A DNA stretch of 24,647 nucleotides from Tieghemiomyces parasiticus (GCA_027575765.1 JANBPT010000729.1:1-24647), one strand, 5' to 3'. Shown: positions 1 through 9,204, counted from the first letter of the stretch. The notes: generated from the sequence alone by a model not told the origin. Made by a program: numbers and translations.

Positions 1-81
1 ATGGCCAAATGCTCAGCCACCTTTACCAAGGGCCAGGACCCGCCGGCCGAACACGCTGGGGAGGCACAGGTTCACGCCTAA
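1..81 (+). CDS. Possible 3' end of a gene truncated by the left edge
   Basis: Frame 1 is open from the first base to a TAA at 79-81 (26 codons, ending in Gln-Val-His-Ala). About three quarters of its codons end in G or C, like the confirmed genes here and unlike the AT-richer DNA that follows immediately. The sharp composition change at the stop suggests a terminal exon of a plus-strand gene lying mostly outside the window. The ATG at position 1 need not be a real start. No domain is visible in so short a piece and no function is proposed. A chance open frame is quite possible. Confidence 0.35.
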   Translation: MAKCSATFTKGQDPPAEHAGEAQVHA

Positions 82-521
82 ACGGCAATCTTGCTCTAGA
101 CTTCAAGACATTACTTAATCCTGCTCCGTTTCCAAGACTTACAACGATAGTTTAAAATACATAACCTCAAAATTGGACATTATAAAGGTGCGTTCCGTTG
201 CGCATGCGACCTAACCTGCCGCCCTGGCAAAAATTTATATCTACGCAAATTGGTTCAGTCCCATCGAAAAAGCACGCGTTTAGACCCTTGCAATTAAATT
301 GACCTGTAAACCTAGGGCAGTGGGCTATGCCGGATCCCTGATAACTTGGAGGCGATAGTTTATACTAGTCGCTGGATCATTACCGCGATCATATGTTGAC
401 ACATACGGCCGTTGTATAAGCTAACCTTTAAACACTAAAACCAATGATACCTGTGATTCGGTTTCAGCTTTCAAGTTACAGATCGCCTCCTCTTTTTCAT
501 CCCATGACATTTCTTTGACAC
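82..521. other. Intergenic region, no gene seen
   Basis: This AT-rich stretch has frequent stops in all frames and no open frame with coding-like composition. It should contain the promoter and 5' UTR of the SANT/Myb gene starting at 522. A short pyrimidine-rich run (about 488-500) lies just upstream of that start. I see no convincing TATA box. Confidence 0.6.
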
Positions 522-1897
522 ATGCGCTCTATGGCCGCCACCCTGATCTTGCGTAGTGTCCGGCCGCTGCAGCAGCCCTCGCCCGCATCTCTGTGCTGCG
601 GGGCCAGCTTTCTCCTGACATTTTTTCATGTGCGAGCAGCGCCTTCAAGGTGTATTACCCAAGCAACAAACCCGGCCAGAAAAAAAAGGTCTTACGACGC
701 CAAGGAATCTAGCGGGAAGCCAGCTGGTGAGTTCGAAACGATTTGCAATACACCCTGGGCAATTTGCCAGTACTGACTTGGCCTACGGCTCGAAGATCCA
801 CGGGTCTTCCTCCACCCTCCACTCGTCTTTACCCGCTCAACTCGCTTTCCCAATCCGCACGATCCTCAACTGACCTGTTTACTGCACCATACTTCCATGT
901 GAATCCCTTAAAAGGCGGCCCAGTGGGCCAAAAGTTCGGGAAGCCGCTTACTAGCCAGCCGACTGCCGCCCTTGAGATTAAGGTGCCAGACAAGAGTCAC
1001 AAAGACCGGCGCTCAAAACCAAGGTCTATAAAGGCCTTTCGGAAGCCCCACCCGCGCCTAGTCTCGTCCAAGGCCAACCCCTCCCAGCCTGTACCTGTTA
1101 AACAGCATGACCTGTGTGGCCCAGCTCTTCCCACCCAATCCCCAAGGCTTATACCCCAGCCTACCCGTCAACGCCACAAAACTATTACTACCCCAGTCGT
1201 AAGCCCACCATGGACTGCGGAAGAGAATATGAAACTCCGGGAGGCCCTGGTTCTCTTCGGCACGAACCGCTGGGCTGAGCTGGCCGATAAAGTAGGAGGG
1301 GGCTACACAGCCCGAGACTGTTATTCGCAGTGGTACAGCACCTCATTCGATCTCGAAATCCCGGGCCGATGGCCTGTTGAGCAGGAAGCGAAGCTGCTCC
1401 TCTACGTGTTTAGCCGGAAACCCGATTGGATCACGGATCAGACGATATCCGAATTATGTCAGGCGTTCGACCAGGCTTCGTCCGGGGCTGCTTCGTCAGC
1501 CGTCGGAAAGGGTTCCCAAGTTCGTTCACTTAACCACCTTCGCAAGATGCTGCGCCGACCACAAGAAGTTCCTGGTGACGACCCTCCCAAGCAGTGGCCG
1601 AAGAGGGAATTCTGGCACAAAGTGGCCCTCGCGCTTGATGAAGAGTACCCCAACCACCCCGCCCACTGTAAATCCCACTTTTATAAGCTCATGCAAGGTG
1701 CTAAAGTTCTAACGACTCTGTCGGTCTGCGAGCGGAATCGGACCCGCACGCTCCCCCTGAAAGGCGCCGACAAAAAGGATATACTGACACTGGGAAAGGG
1801 TAGGGAATTCACTGCCGAAATTTTAAACGAAGTCCGACAGGCTGACACCGTAATGCAGTACTTGTCCAGCTTCCTAAGTGGTGATGCCAAAGTTTAA
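522..1897 (+). CDS. SANT/Myb-like protein with predicted mitochondrial presequence (2 exons)
   Basis: Modelled as join(522..726, 771..1897), 443 aa. The long open frame from 743 has only TTG as its first start and no ATG until well inside the first SANT repeat, so an upstream exon is required. Exon 1 starts at ATG 522 and ends in a good donor (G|GTGAGT). A CCAG acceptor at 770 restores the frame with a split Val codon, giving a 44-nt intron. The N-terminus (MRSMAATLILRSVRPLQQ...) is rich in Arg, Ser and Ala and has no acidic residue before about residue 59, which is typical of a mitochondrial presequence. A basic, Pro-rich linker follows. SANT repeat 1 (about 214-258) has the three evenly spaced tryptophans W216, W236 and W256. 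A second repeat starts at W269/W288, and a third, more diverged segment lies around W344/W350. Myb/SANT repeats normally bind DNA or chromatin; a role in mtDNA binding or expression is inference. The exact family is not recognised. Confidence 0.75.
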
Positions 1898-3241
1898 TTA
1901 TACCTTGTCTCCCTCCCCTTTTGGTTGGCATTTGCTCCCTAGTGACTTTACCAATCATTATTAGGTGAGCAAGCCTGCTGATGAATTGACGGATGGTGGA
2001 TGGCAAGCTAAAAAAACAAAGAACGCCACGAATGGGAAAAGAGCCATGGGTCGGAACAATCACAACCAACTAGTTAGGTCGACCAGCTAAATTCGACTAT
2101 CTGGGACTGGTTGCAGGTGATCAGGAAGGAGGGGGCGGAGAGGGGGGTGGGTGGGTTAACTGACGGTAAATAGTACGAGCCCTTTGCCAGGCCAATTCTT
2201 CATAGGCGATCCGACGGTTCGATTTCTATTGCGTTGAGTAAATGGGGATTCGCTGTACCCCCAGGAACGAAGACTAAAAAAAATGGAAATTGTTACATAC
2301 ATATCGCTACTAAACGCTGATCTTTATTCGCCGTGTTTCCGAACTGTATGGTCGTACAGACTTGGTATAGTCATGCTGAGGTTGACAATCCAAGGTGTTC
2401 GAGATTGCCACGAAGGTTAGGCCTAGGTCGCCACGCGAGGGCAATGGGCACCAAGCCACTGCGGAGATTCATGGGGCCCGGTAGTTCATCAGCAAAGAGA
2501 GTATATAACCCAACTCTGTTCTGGAGGCGTCAAGCCATCTCTCTTTTTCAATATGACTAGGGGGTTGGCCTTCCGCGGCCTTCTTCTCATCAATCTCAAT
2601 TGGTTATAATCGGCCTTCTATTTATCCCGCAAGGTAAGCTCCTCTCTTTTAGCGCACCCTGGCATTCATATGCATTGCTGACAACTAACGCCCCAAACGC
2701 CCTTCTAGTGGTATGGCGGATTACGAGGGACACGTGTCCCTTTACAGAACCGGTATTTTAGGTACTGATAAATTGGCTTGCCAGGCCTCCTAACTAAATC
2801 AATGTCCGTTCATCTGCCTGCACGTGGTCCATAGGACCCATGCTTCTACGCACAATCCGCTGGCCCCCTCCCTTTCCCCGCACTATAGCCCTGATCCCTT
2901 TGAGTTTTGGGTTTCTGAGGTCCTTACGCACAATGGCGTGGCAAGCTGTTAGACGTATCTCTGACTCGGAAAAAGGGGTATTCGTTACGGGGAGCCCCAA
3001 AGAAGGCGTTCCAAAAAATACGGAACCGAAGTCCGTCACCAAAGTAAGCATGAACCCTAAATAGTGATGTGAGGACGCGGTGAGGCGGTACCGGCACACT
3101 GAATCCCTCAGGAATCGATCCAAGCACATGACCCTGTACCGTAAGCCCAGTGGAGGGACCGGTACCATTAACAACTTTGGTCTAGAAACTGTAGGCTAAC
3201 TACCAATGCATCCCTCCTAAGCACACTTCTCTACATTGTGG
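1898..3241. other. Intergenic region, with a candidate upstream exon of the RING gene
   Basis: Most of this 1.3 kb lacks coding character. A TATATAA sequence lies at about 2501-2507. An ATG-initiated plus-strand frame at 2840-3043 (68 codons, two hydrophobic stretches) ends exactly at a GTAAGC donor. A CTAAC branch-like site near 3196 and a CAG acceptor at 3248-3250 would join it in phase to the RING frame at 3251 (intron 207 nt). This is an alternative 5' end for the next gene. The other open frames here, on both strands, overlap one another and look like chance. Confidence 0.5.
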
Positions 3242-4048
3242 ATGCTTCAGCCTAACCCGCCGGTCGATCTGAGGTTAGCAGTGCACGCTACCCCTTCGCG
3301 AAATACGCACCAATTGGTGGTTAGGGAGTCCGGATCACTACAGCCGTTGCAGGAATCTAGTACGATCCCGCCCTTTGCCATTGCCCTGGTCGTGGTAATG
3401 TGTGTAATCGTTGTCCTCTGTATCGGTACGATGTATCGATATCATGACATGATTCGATGGTGCCGAGGACAACGACAACAGCTGCAGTTGCGAGGGGAAC
3501 CAGAATCGGCCGAGGAGCTTCAACCAGTGATCATGGCCGCCGCTGCACCTGCCGAGGGAACGAACGTTGATTCTCTAGACCCTTGTTTACTCGTTTATCT
3601 CAACGACCTTGATGAGCCGGGGACCGGTAGCCAAGTTCCTCGGCCACCGCCCCCGGCGGAATTACGCACCCTCCATCCCCCGTCTGATACACCCGGCTCG
3701 GTTGGCCCTGCGAGGATATGGCGTCGCGTAGTTCAACGCGCCCGCGGAACCCCTCTGGTTGATGCACCGGAGGTCAAGGACAATTCCCAAGGCCATCATT
3801 GTGTCATTTGCCTCGACTCCCGGGTTCCTGATAGGACCAACCGCCAACTACCGTGTGGCCACCTATTTCACCGAAAATGTATTGACACATGGTTGGTCAC
3901 GAAGGTGGCTCGGTGTCCGTTGTGTATGTTTGACTGTGCAGCGTATTGTGAGGAGGCGGCCGGCCCCGAGACAATTGCCCGTTTGCGTCGGCACCAGTCC
4001 CGCTTGCATATGGAACTCACGGCTATTGCTAATTTAGGTTTGGGTTAA
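3242..4048 (+). CDS. Membrane-anchored RING-H2 E3 ubiquitin ligase
   Basis: The 268-aa frame is counted from ATG 3242; the frame also runs back to a TTG at 3236, which is not used here. A single strongly hydrophobic segment (about 43-63, AIALVVVMCVIVVLCIG core) is followed by a basic stretch, fitting one membrane anchor with a cytosolic C-terminal half. A Pro-rich low-complexity linker leads to a complete RING-H2 finger: C187-x2-C190, C205-x-H207-x2-H210-x2-C213, C225-x2-C228, with the usual Trp after the fourth ligand pair (CIDTW). All eight zinc ligands are present, so E2 binding and ubiquitin transfer are expected. ATL and PA-TM-RING ligases share this TM-linker-RING order, but no PA domain or signal peptide is visible from this start. 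An in-phase upstream exon (2840-3043) could extend the N-terminus. The substrate is unknown. It is convergent with the downstream hydrolase gene. Confidence 0.85.
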   Translation: MLQPNPPVDLRLAVHATPSRNTHQLVVRESGSLQPLQESSTIPPFAIALVVVMCVIVVLCIGTMYRYHDMIRWCRGQRQQLQLRGEPESAEELQPVIMAAAAPAEGTNVDSLDPCLLVYLNDLDEPGTGSQVPRPPPPAELRTLHPPSDTPGSVGPARIWRRVVQRARGTPLVDAPEVKDNSQGHHCVICLDSRVPDRTNRQLPCGHLFHRKCIDTWLVTKVARCPLCMFDCAAYCEEAAGPETIARLRRHQSRLHMELTAIANLGLG

Positions 4049-4974
4049 AATTAGGCCGGATGTGTCCCAGATGGTGGGGAAAATGGAATCTAAATGCGAA
4101 GAGGGGCGTAAGTGTAGAAGGCGTAGACATACTAAATAAGAAACACTTGCTTTTAAGCTCAAATTCAGACGGGGGTTGATAATTTAACTGATGACTGTAG
4201 TTTTATTGAATGGCGACCGTGGGGTCTTTTATACTTGAATAGCAGTCAGCGTTAGCCATAGCAGCTACTCAGCTGGACCTAAGGGAAGTCCGGACAGCAG
4301 TTTAGCGGCACCCGGTTAGGGCAATGAAGGTGATGGCAGGGTAGGGTCACTATGGGAATAAGAAGAATGATCTTCCATTAATCAGCTACTCTATGGCGCG
4401 GCCGCCAAGGTTGGGTGGCACCATCTGGGATGGAAAAGGCAGCCGGCTAGCCTCACTTGGGCTATGGATCAGGAGGTGGGGGTTCAGGCTATGACAGACA
4501 CCCCTTACTAATCATCCCCTTTAACTGCTACCCGTGAAGCAACGGTTGTCACTGTTACAGCTCACAAAACTCTCCATTTGAGGCATGCCCTTTTTGCCGT
4601 TACACCGTTCGATTATCCTTATTGACAATGATGCCCCTTTAGGCTCATGGAGCAGCGCTAATGACTCGTGCTTACTCACCATTCGTTCTTCATTAATTAA
4701 GACTAACTAGATCTGACATTACCAGCTGGGCTAGAAACCTAAACCCCTCAATCATGGCTATATAAAAAACGGGGATCCTTGTTTTGTCTATGACCATCAC
4801 TATATTATACTCATTACGTTATTGAGCCAGGTATATCACTAACGAACCCGACCCCCGGGGTCCTATCTACGGCACGCCTTTGAATTGATATTTATGTAAA
4901 TAGACCAATAAATGCAACGCCAGTGCCATTGTCAACGGCTAATTCGGTACCACGTAGCAGGAGTCACATTCGTG
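4049..4974. other. Intergenic region between convergent genes, no gene seen
   Basis: This should hold the 3' ends of the RING gene (+) and the hydrolase gene (-). There is no open frame of note on either strand, and no tRNA or other RNA signature was recognised. A TATATAAAA sequence at about 4758-4766 has no plausible plus-strand gene after it. A single TGTAAATA sits near 4895 on the plus strand, too far from the RING stop for a confident 3' UTR assignment. Confidence 0.6.
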
Positions 4975-6569
4975 CTACAGACGGGCCCGTTGCTGCAGCG
5001 CCAACCGGACGGCCAGGGTGTCGCCTATAAACTTACCCATTTCGTAGGACACGGTACTGGGGCTCTCCATCGGGAGTAAGTGGCTAGACTGGCGGGCTAC
5101 GCGCGCGTCGGACAACATGGCGCAATTGGCGTGGGCCTGGGCGAAACGGTCGTTGAAGCAGGTGATCGAGTTGTCTGCCAATAGGAACCGAACCGGGCAC
5201 ACAATTTCGCCCAGGTGGCGGCGAGCCCAACGGCCGTCGACTAAGCCGCCCGTGAAGGTGGCGCATTCATCACGCGGGTGGCATTTAAGGTAGACGGTTT
5301 CCGGCTTTGCAAGATCAGGATTGTCGGTGACGGTAGACTCGAACGCCGGGGGAACGGTGGTGGTCATACCATGGGTCTGGTAGAGGCCAATGGCTCGCGG
5401 GTCCCAGCCACTGAAAAATTGGTGGTTGGCAATGTACTGGCTGGCGTGCTGGGCACTGGGCCATGTGGCCTTGCGCTTGAGAACGTAATCAAAGTTGGCC
5501 AGAGAGAACTGCGGCATGGCAAAGGCCAGTACGGCCTCGACCGATAGAATAGCGTCAAAAAGTGCCGGGCGGATTATCTCGGCCAGGAGACTGGTATAAC
5601 AGTAACCAACATGGTCGGCACGTGTTGGTGGGTGAGGTGGCCCAGAGAAGGCGGGGCAATAAGGGAGATTGACAGCGTAATAGTATGGCGGGGAATGGTA
5701 AGCCAGGCGCCAGAGTACATTCCTCCTAGGGACAAAAATGGATCGCTGTCCAGCGTCGCTGATGCGGGCCAATATGACGAGAGAAGGGAGCGGTCCGATA
5801 CGGAGTCATAACTCGGAAGTCGCCCCCTATATCATTTATATATATATATATCTATGTACCTACATTGAAGTGGCGCCAAAGGAGTGCCCCATGCCGACGA
5901 GCATAGAGGTAACTTGCATCTGGGCCACAACCTCCACCACATCGGCACCTGTACTGATCCATGTCGAAGGCGAAGTGGGGACTAGGCGGGTGAACCATGG
6001 TCCGTTCAACAGGCGGAAAGGTAATGTATGAGGTTAGCATGTAACTTGAACTGCCAACGGCTGCCAGTTTCTGACCCGATCTCAGCAGTAAGCGCCACGC
6101 AGCCCTGATACCGTACCTGCCGGAACCGGAAAATCTACATGAGAAGCGGCTAAGCCGCCTTACCTTTGCCAACCAGCTTCTCGCGGTTCAGGATGGTACT
6201 GTCGCCGTGGTTCCAGGCGTCGATGGTCACCACACGGTCAATGTGCCACGGAATGGCGGTTCCCGAGGTAGGCGGGAGGAAGACCTGGGCGTTCTCATTC
6301 GCAAAGTGGTCGCATTCACGCACCTGGGCCAAAGGTGGCACGCGGCCCGTGGCCGCCTCGTCGCTGCTCAGCGGCATGGTTTCGAGAATCGGCTCCCATT
6401 GCTCCTTGTGGAACCCGGTGGCATGCACCAGTAAGAGGGTGACCGGTTGATAGCCTTTGAAGGCGCCATCCACTGAGGAATGCTGGCGGGGGATGAATTC
6501 CTTGGCGGCCAGAAGGCGCGCATTACGGTCTGAGCGGAAGGTGCGTGAGGTGACGGTGTAGCGGTCCAT
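4975..6569 (-). CDS. Alpha/beta hydrolase, Lpx1-like, with PTS1-like C-terminus (3 exons)
   Basis: Modelled as complement(join(4975..5590, 5864..5981, 6164..6569)), 379 aa; all phases agree. The start is ATG 6569; the longer frame begins only at TTG. Exon 1 carries the oxyanion region (VHATGFHKEQWEP) and DAWNHGDS, typical of fungal hydrolases near yeast peroxisomal Lpx1. The nucleophile elbow GMGHSFGA (Ser169) lies wholly in the small middle exon. Intron 1 (182 nt, GTAAGG donor, TGCTAAC branch-like site, CCTAG acceptor) could instead end 30 nt later at TACAG, also in frame, dropping ten residues. Intron 2 (273 nt, GTAGGT to CCAG) contains a TA microsatellite. Exon 3 gives the candidate acid Asp314 and catalytic His345 (SSHLLPMESP). 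The protein ends QRARL, and Ala-Arg-Leu fits the [SAC][KRH][LM] peroxisomal signal. The substrate (lipid ester, epoxide or other) cannot be read from sequence. Confidence 0.85.
5837..5851. repeat. TA dinucleotide microsatellite in hydrolase intron 2
   Basis: This is an uninterrupted TA run of about seven and a half units, just inside the 5' (donor) end of intron 2 of the hydrolase gene on the minus strand. Confidence 0.9.
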
Positions 6570-8047
6570 AGTAGGCCGTAGAAGGAACCCCAAGCGGAGC
6601 GCAGGCGACAAGTTAATCAGGGGGGTAGTGGAAGGCTACGGATAATATAATTATAGAAATAAAAAGCGGGCCAGACTGGAAGTTTATACTCCACGGCTCT
6701 ATCATGTGAGAGCTAAGGGCGACCCCAAGCGATACATTGAAGTGAGAGTATCCCCGACTGGCAAACCATTTGACACGTGTCATTTCTGGATGCAGGGGCC
6801 CAATCAAGACGCAGTGCAGGAATGGAGAAAGAGACGAGGCAAGTGTAAGCCAAGCGCTACATTTAGATGTGTGGTTTGTGAACATGCGTTCTCCTAGGAG
6901 CAGCGGATGCCAGTGGCCCGAACCCGGCGGGGGAAAACGCTGCCTCAACCATTATCTTCTAACGTTATTCCACTCTTGGTCATTATATCTAGATTTTACG
7001 CGTTACTAGAGATCCGGGGAGTTCGGACACTGCCACGGGTGCTTATGTAAACTACTGTAGAATTACCCGCAGTGTTGTTTCTCTCAGGGCTTCCTAAACT
7101 GCAAATCGCCAGTCAATACGGAGCTGATCGCTGAGGGGTCTACCCTGATGACCATTGTGATAGTCTTTTGATACCCTCGGGTCTACATAGCCAATAAGCG
7201 TACATCTTGGGTCCATCTGGCGTTAAATTACACCCTGACATACAAAGTAACTCGAAAGCACCGCCCACTATCACGACACGTCTTTCTAAAGGCCGAAAAT
7301 AGCTGGGTCAGAGTTACATCGTGATTTTTAGTAAAATAAGATTATCTTTTATAGCTAATGAGCAGACATCTAGGCAACTAGAAAAAATATAAGTTATGGC
7401 CTGGAATCCAGCCTATTGAAAGTCGCAATGCCAATGTGAAGTATGCGGTGGGAGGGGGGGGGCGTCGCACTCCACCCAACCCCATGTCCTTTTTTTCCGG
7501 GATTGTACAAAGCTTGTTTAGACCCAGACTTATCACCCCCTGAAAGAATCAAAGGGTTCTGGTTATCAGGCTTCCAGCGGTACTGTGCACTAAGTACGGA
7601 CCGGATAGGGACCTGACACAGAGCTGGGCAATAGTTGCATATCCGTACCAGGCAACTCTGGGTGTGGGGAGGTGGTATCCGGTACTAGACGTTGGGTGGC
7701 AAATGCTCAATAGTGAAAAAAAAGTGAGATGACCTACAGGTGACTGGTACGAAAAAAAAGAGAAATATGGAGTGGACAGGGTGGCTCAGAACGGATTATG
7801 GAGCAGCAGCAGACGAAATAGCAACCTCTCCTGCTCCATGGTGTGCGAAATAAATACTATGCGCTCCGGTGAGGTCTCTAAGCGGGGGAACTGTTAGCGA
7901 CCGTCGCACTTGACTTCGGCGGTGTGAGAATCTTAGAAGGCGATGGGCAGGAAAGTCGGTAAGGGTTTGCGACGCTCGCAAAGAGGTATTACTGACCTCG
8001 CAGCAGGGTGTGTATATGGTATATTGACATATGGGATACAGGGAGGA

Positions 8048-8215
8048 TATGGAAACAGGTTAAAACAGTTGGTAGGAGGCAACATGAATGGGGAAACGAT
8101 TACAGGTGACAAGTATAGAGAAAAACAAATACAGGAATTATATAGAAACAGGCCAAAACAACAGTCTGTACGAGGCAACATGGATGGGGAAATGGTAACA
8201 GGTAACAGGTATAGA
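8048..8215. repeat. Imperfect tandem duplication of about 75 bp
   Basis: Two related copies lie at about 8048-8120 and 8141-8215, offset 93-96 bp. Both contain the elements GAAACAGG, GAGGCAACATG, ATGGGGAAA, ACAGGT and GTATAGA in the same order, with substitutions and a 3-nt length difference between them. The second copy runs directly into the AT microsatellite at 8215-8229. It lies just beyond the stop codon of the minus-strand minisatellite gene, so it is probably in its 3' flank or UTR. Confidence 0.75.
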
Positions 8216-8229
8216 TATATATATATATA
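8215..8229. repeat. AT dinucleotide microsatellite
   Basis: An uninterrupted AT run of about seven and a half units ends about 10 bp from the stop codon of the minus-strand minisatellite gene. Confidence 0.9.
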
Positions 8230-8239
8230 CAAGGAGCGA

Positions 8240-9204
8240 TTATTGAGCCGCAGGTGCAGGCATCTGAGCACTGCTGGGACCGGGCACCAAAGGCGCGCGG
8301 CGGAGGCCAAGCAGTTCAAACTGGGGCCCAAGACGCTTTCTGGCCTCCATATCCTGGCGGTCGAGGGCGTCGAGTCGTGCACTGAGTGCCCGCATCCGGT
8401 CGTGGACCCGATCAAGTCGATCGGCGGTCTTCCGGTAGAAATCGAAAGCCGGGGCGAGCGGAATGTCATCGGCAATACTGAAGGTGTCCACCGGCAGAGT
8501 CTCCATAGGCAGGGTGTCCATAGGGAGAGTATTCACAGGGAGAGTCTTTACTGGGAGGGTCTCCACAGGCATAGTCTCCACAGGCACAGTCTCCACAGGC
8601 AGGGTATCCACAGGCAGAGTATTTACAGGCAGGGTATCCACAGGCAGAGTATTTACAGGGAGGGCTTCCACCAGCCGGGTCCCCGCCAGTAGAGTCTCCG
8701 CCAGCAGAGTCTCCACCAGCAGGGTACTCACAGGTAGAATCTCCACCGGCAGGATGTTCACCGGCAGAGCAGCAGGGGAGGGGCAGGGCGGGGAAGGAGG
8801 ACAGGCTGGCTGGTAAGCCGGTGGGCAGACAGGCGGATCGGCGAGGGGCGGGTGGACCGGGCTTGCGGCCAGCGGCGTTTCCATGATGGAAGCCTCCCCG
8901 TCCTCAAAAAACACCAGGGTGATTTCGGACCACCCGTCCGACAAATCGGCCAGATCGGCCGGGTCTGCGCGCGTCTGGTGCTTAGAAAGAGCCTGGCGAG
9001 TGGTGCGCAGTCCCTTCTTAAGGGACCAGGTGGCTGAAGGTACGGATCACAACGTGAGGCAAACAAAGTAGGCAGGTCAGGGTTAGCACCAGCCGCGCAG
9101 ACGGGTTGGAATGATGCCCCAGTGGGGGATTCCCCAGGTCGGATCAACCTATTCCAGCGGAGTGACTTACCTTTGCGAAGGGCCGTCTTGGCTTTGATAA
9201 ACAT
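8240..9204 (-). CDS. Protein of unknown function with 19 LPVxT pentapeptide repeats and a coiled coil (2 exons)
   Basis: Modelled as complement(join(8240..9033, 9171..9204)), 275 aa. Exon 1 is 34 nt from ATG 9204 to a consensus GTAAGT donor. The acceptor CAG at 9034-9036, preceded by TGCTAAC and pyrimidines, restores the frame with a split Ala codon (intron 137 nt). Residues 1-30 are strongly basic and end in WSLKKGLRTTRQAL, a possible amphipathic or targeting segment. An acidic segment (about 33-60) is followed by a Pro/Cys-rich linker. Residues 101-195 are 19 consecutive pentapeptides of consensus Leu-Pro-Val-(Glu/Asn/Asp)-Thr. A heptad-like, charged helix (about 207-246) suggests a coiled coil. 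A pyrimidine tract (minus strand of 9336-9373) lies upstream in the probable promoter or 5' UTR. I do not recognise the family; a scaffold or membrane-associated role would be speculation. Repeat number may vary between strains. Confidence 0.65.
8483..8767. repeat. Coding minisatellite, 19 units of 15 bp
   Basis: Tandem units have the plus-strand pattern gtntccacaggcagn, reading Leu-Pro-Val-x-Thr on the minus strand. Units near the centre are nearly identical. Those toward 8767 (the N-terminal side of the protein) are more diverged (LLVET, LLAGT, RLVEA), the usual picture of an array growing from within. Because 15 is a multiple of three and the unit lacks stops, frames on both strands stay open across it. 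Confidence 0.95.

Larger units (their letters stand above)
6570..8239. other. Long intergenic region with no supported gene
   Basis: This 1.67-kb stretch separates the hydrolase start from the end of the minisatellite gene, both on the minus strand. It carries homopolymer runs (G-run near 7453, several A-runs near 7717-7760) and, at its right end, an imperfect duplication and an AT microsatellite. Short open frames such as 6706-6897 (+) and 7796-7981 (-) have neither GC-rich third positions nor recognisable motifs. I see nothing else. Confidence 0.55.

Noticed and set aside
743..1897. SANT/Myb frame starting at 743
   Set aside because: The first codon is TTG and no ATG follows until the first repeat, so it cannot be the start of a normal fungal gene. 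It was replaced by the spliced model from 522.
2794..3174. 126-codon minus-strand open frame
   Set aside because: It overlaps the candidate RING upstream exon on the other strand and has no GC3 bias and no motif. It probably arises by chance.
6706..6897. Plus-strand frame with Cys-x2-Cys near its end (RCVVCEHAF)
   Set aside because: Only one Cys pair is seen, the codon use is unlike the real genes, and no exon partner or splice signals were found.
7943..8692. 249-codon plus-strand frame with HRQSL-like repeats
   Set aside because: It is a shadow of the stop-free minisatellite on the opposite strand, fused to duplicated non-coding sequence.
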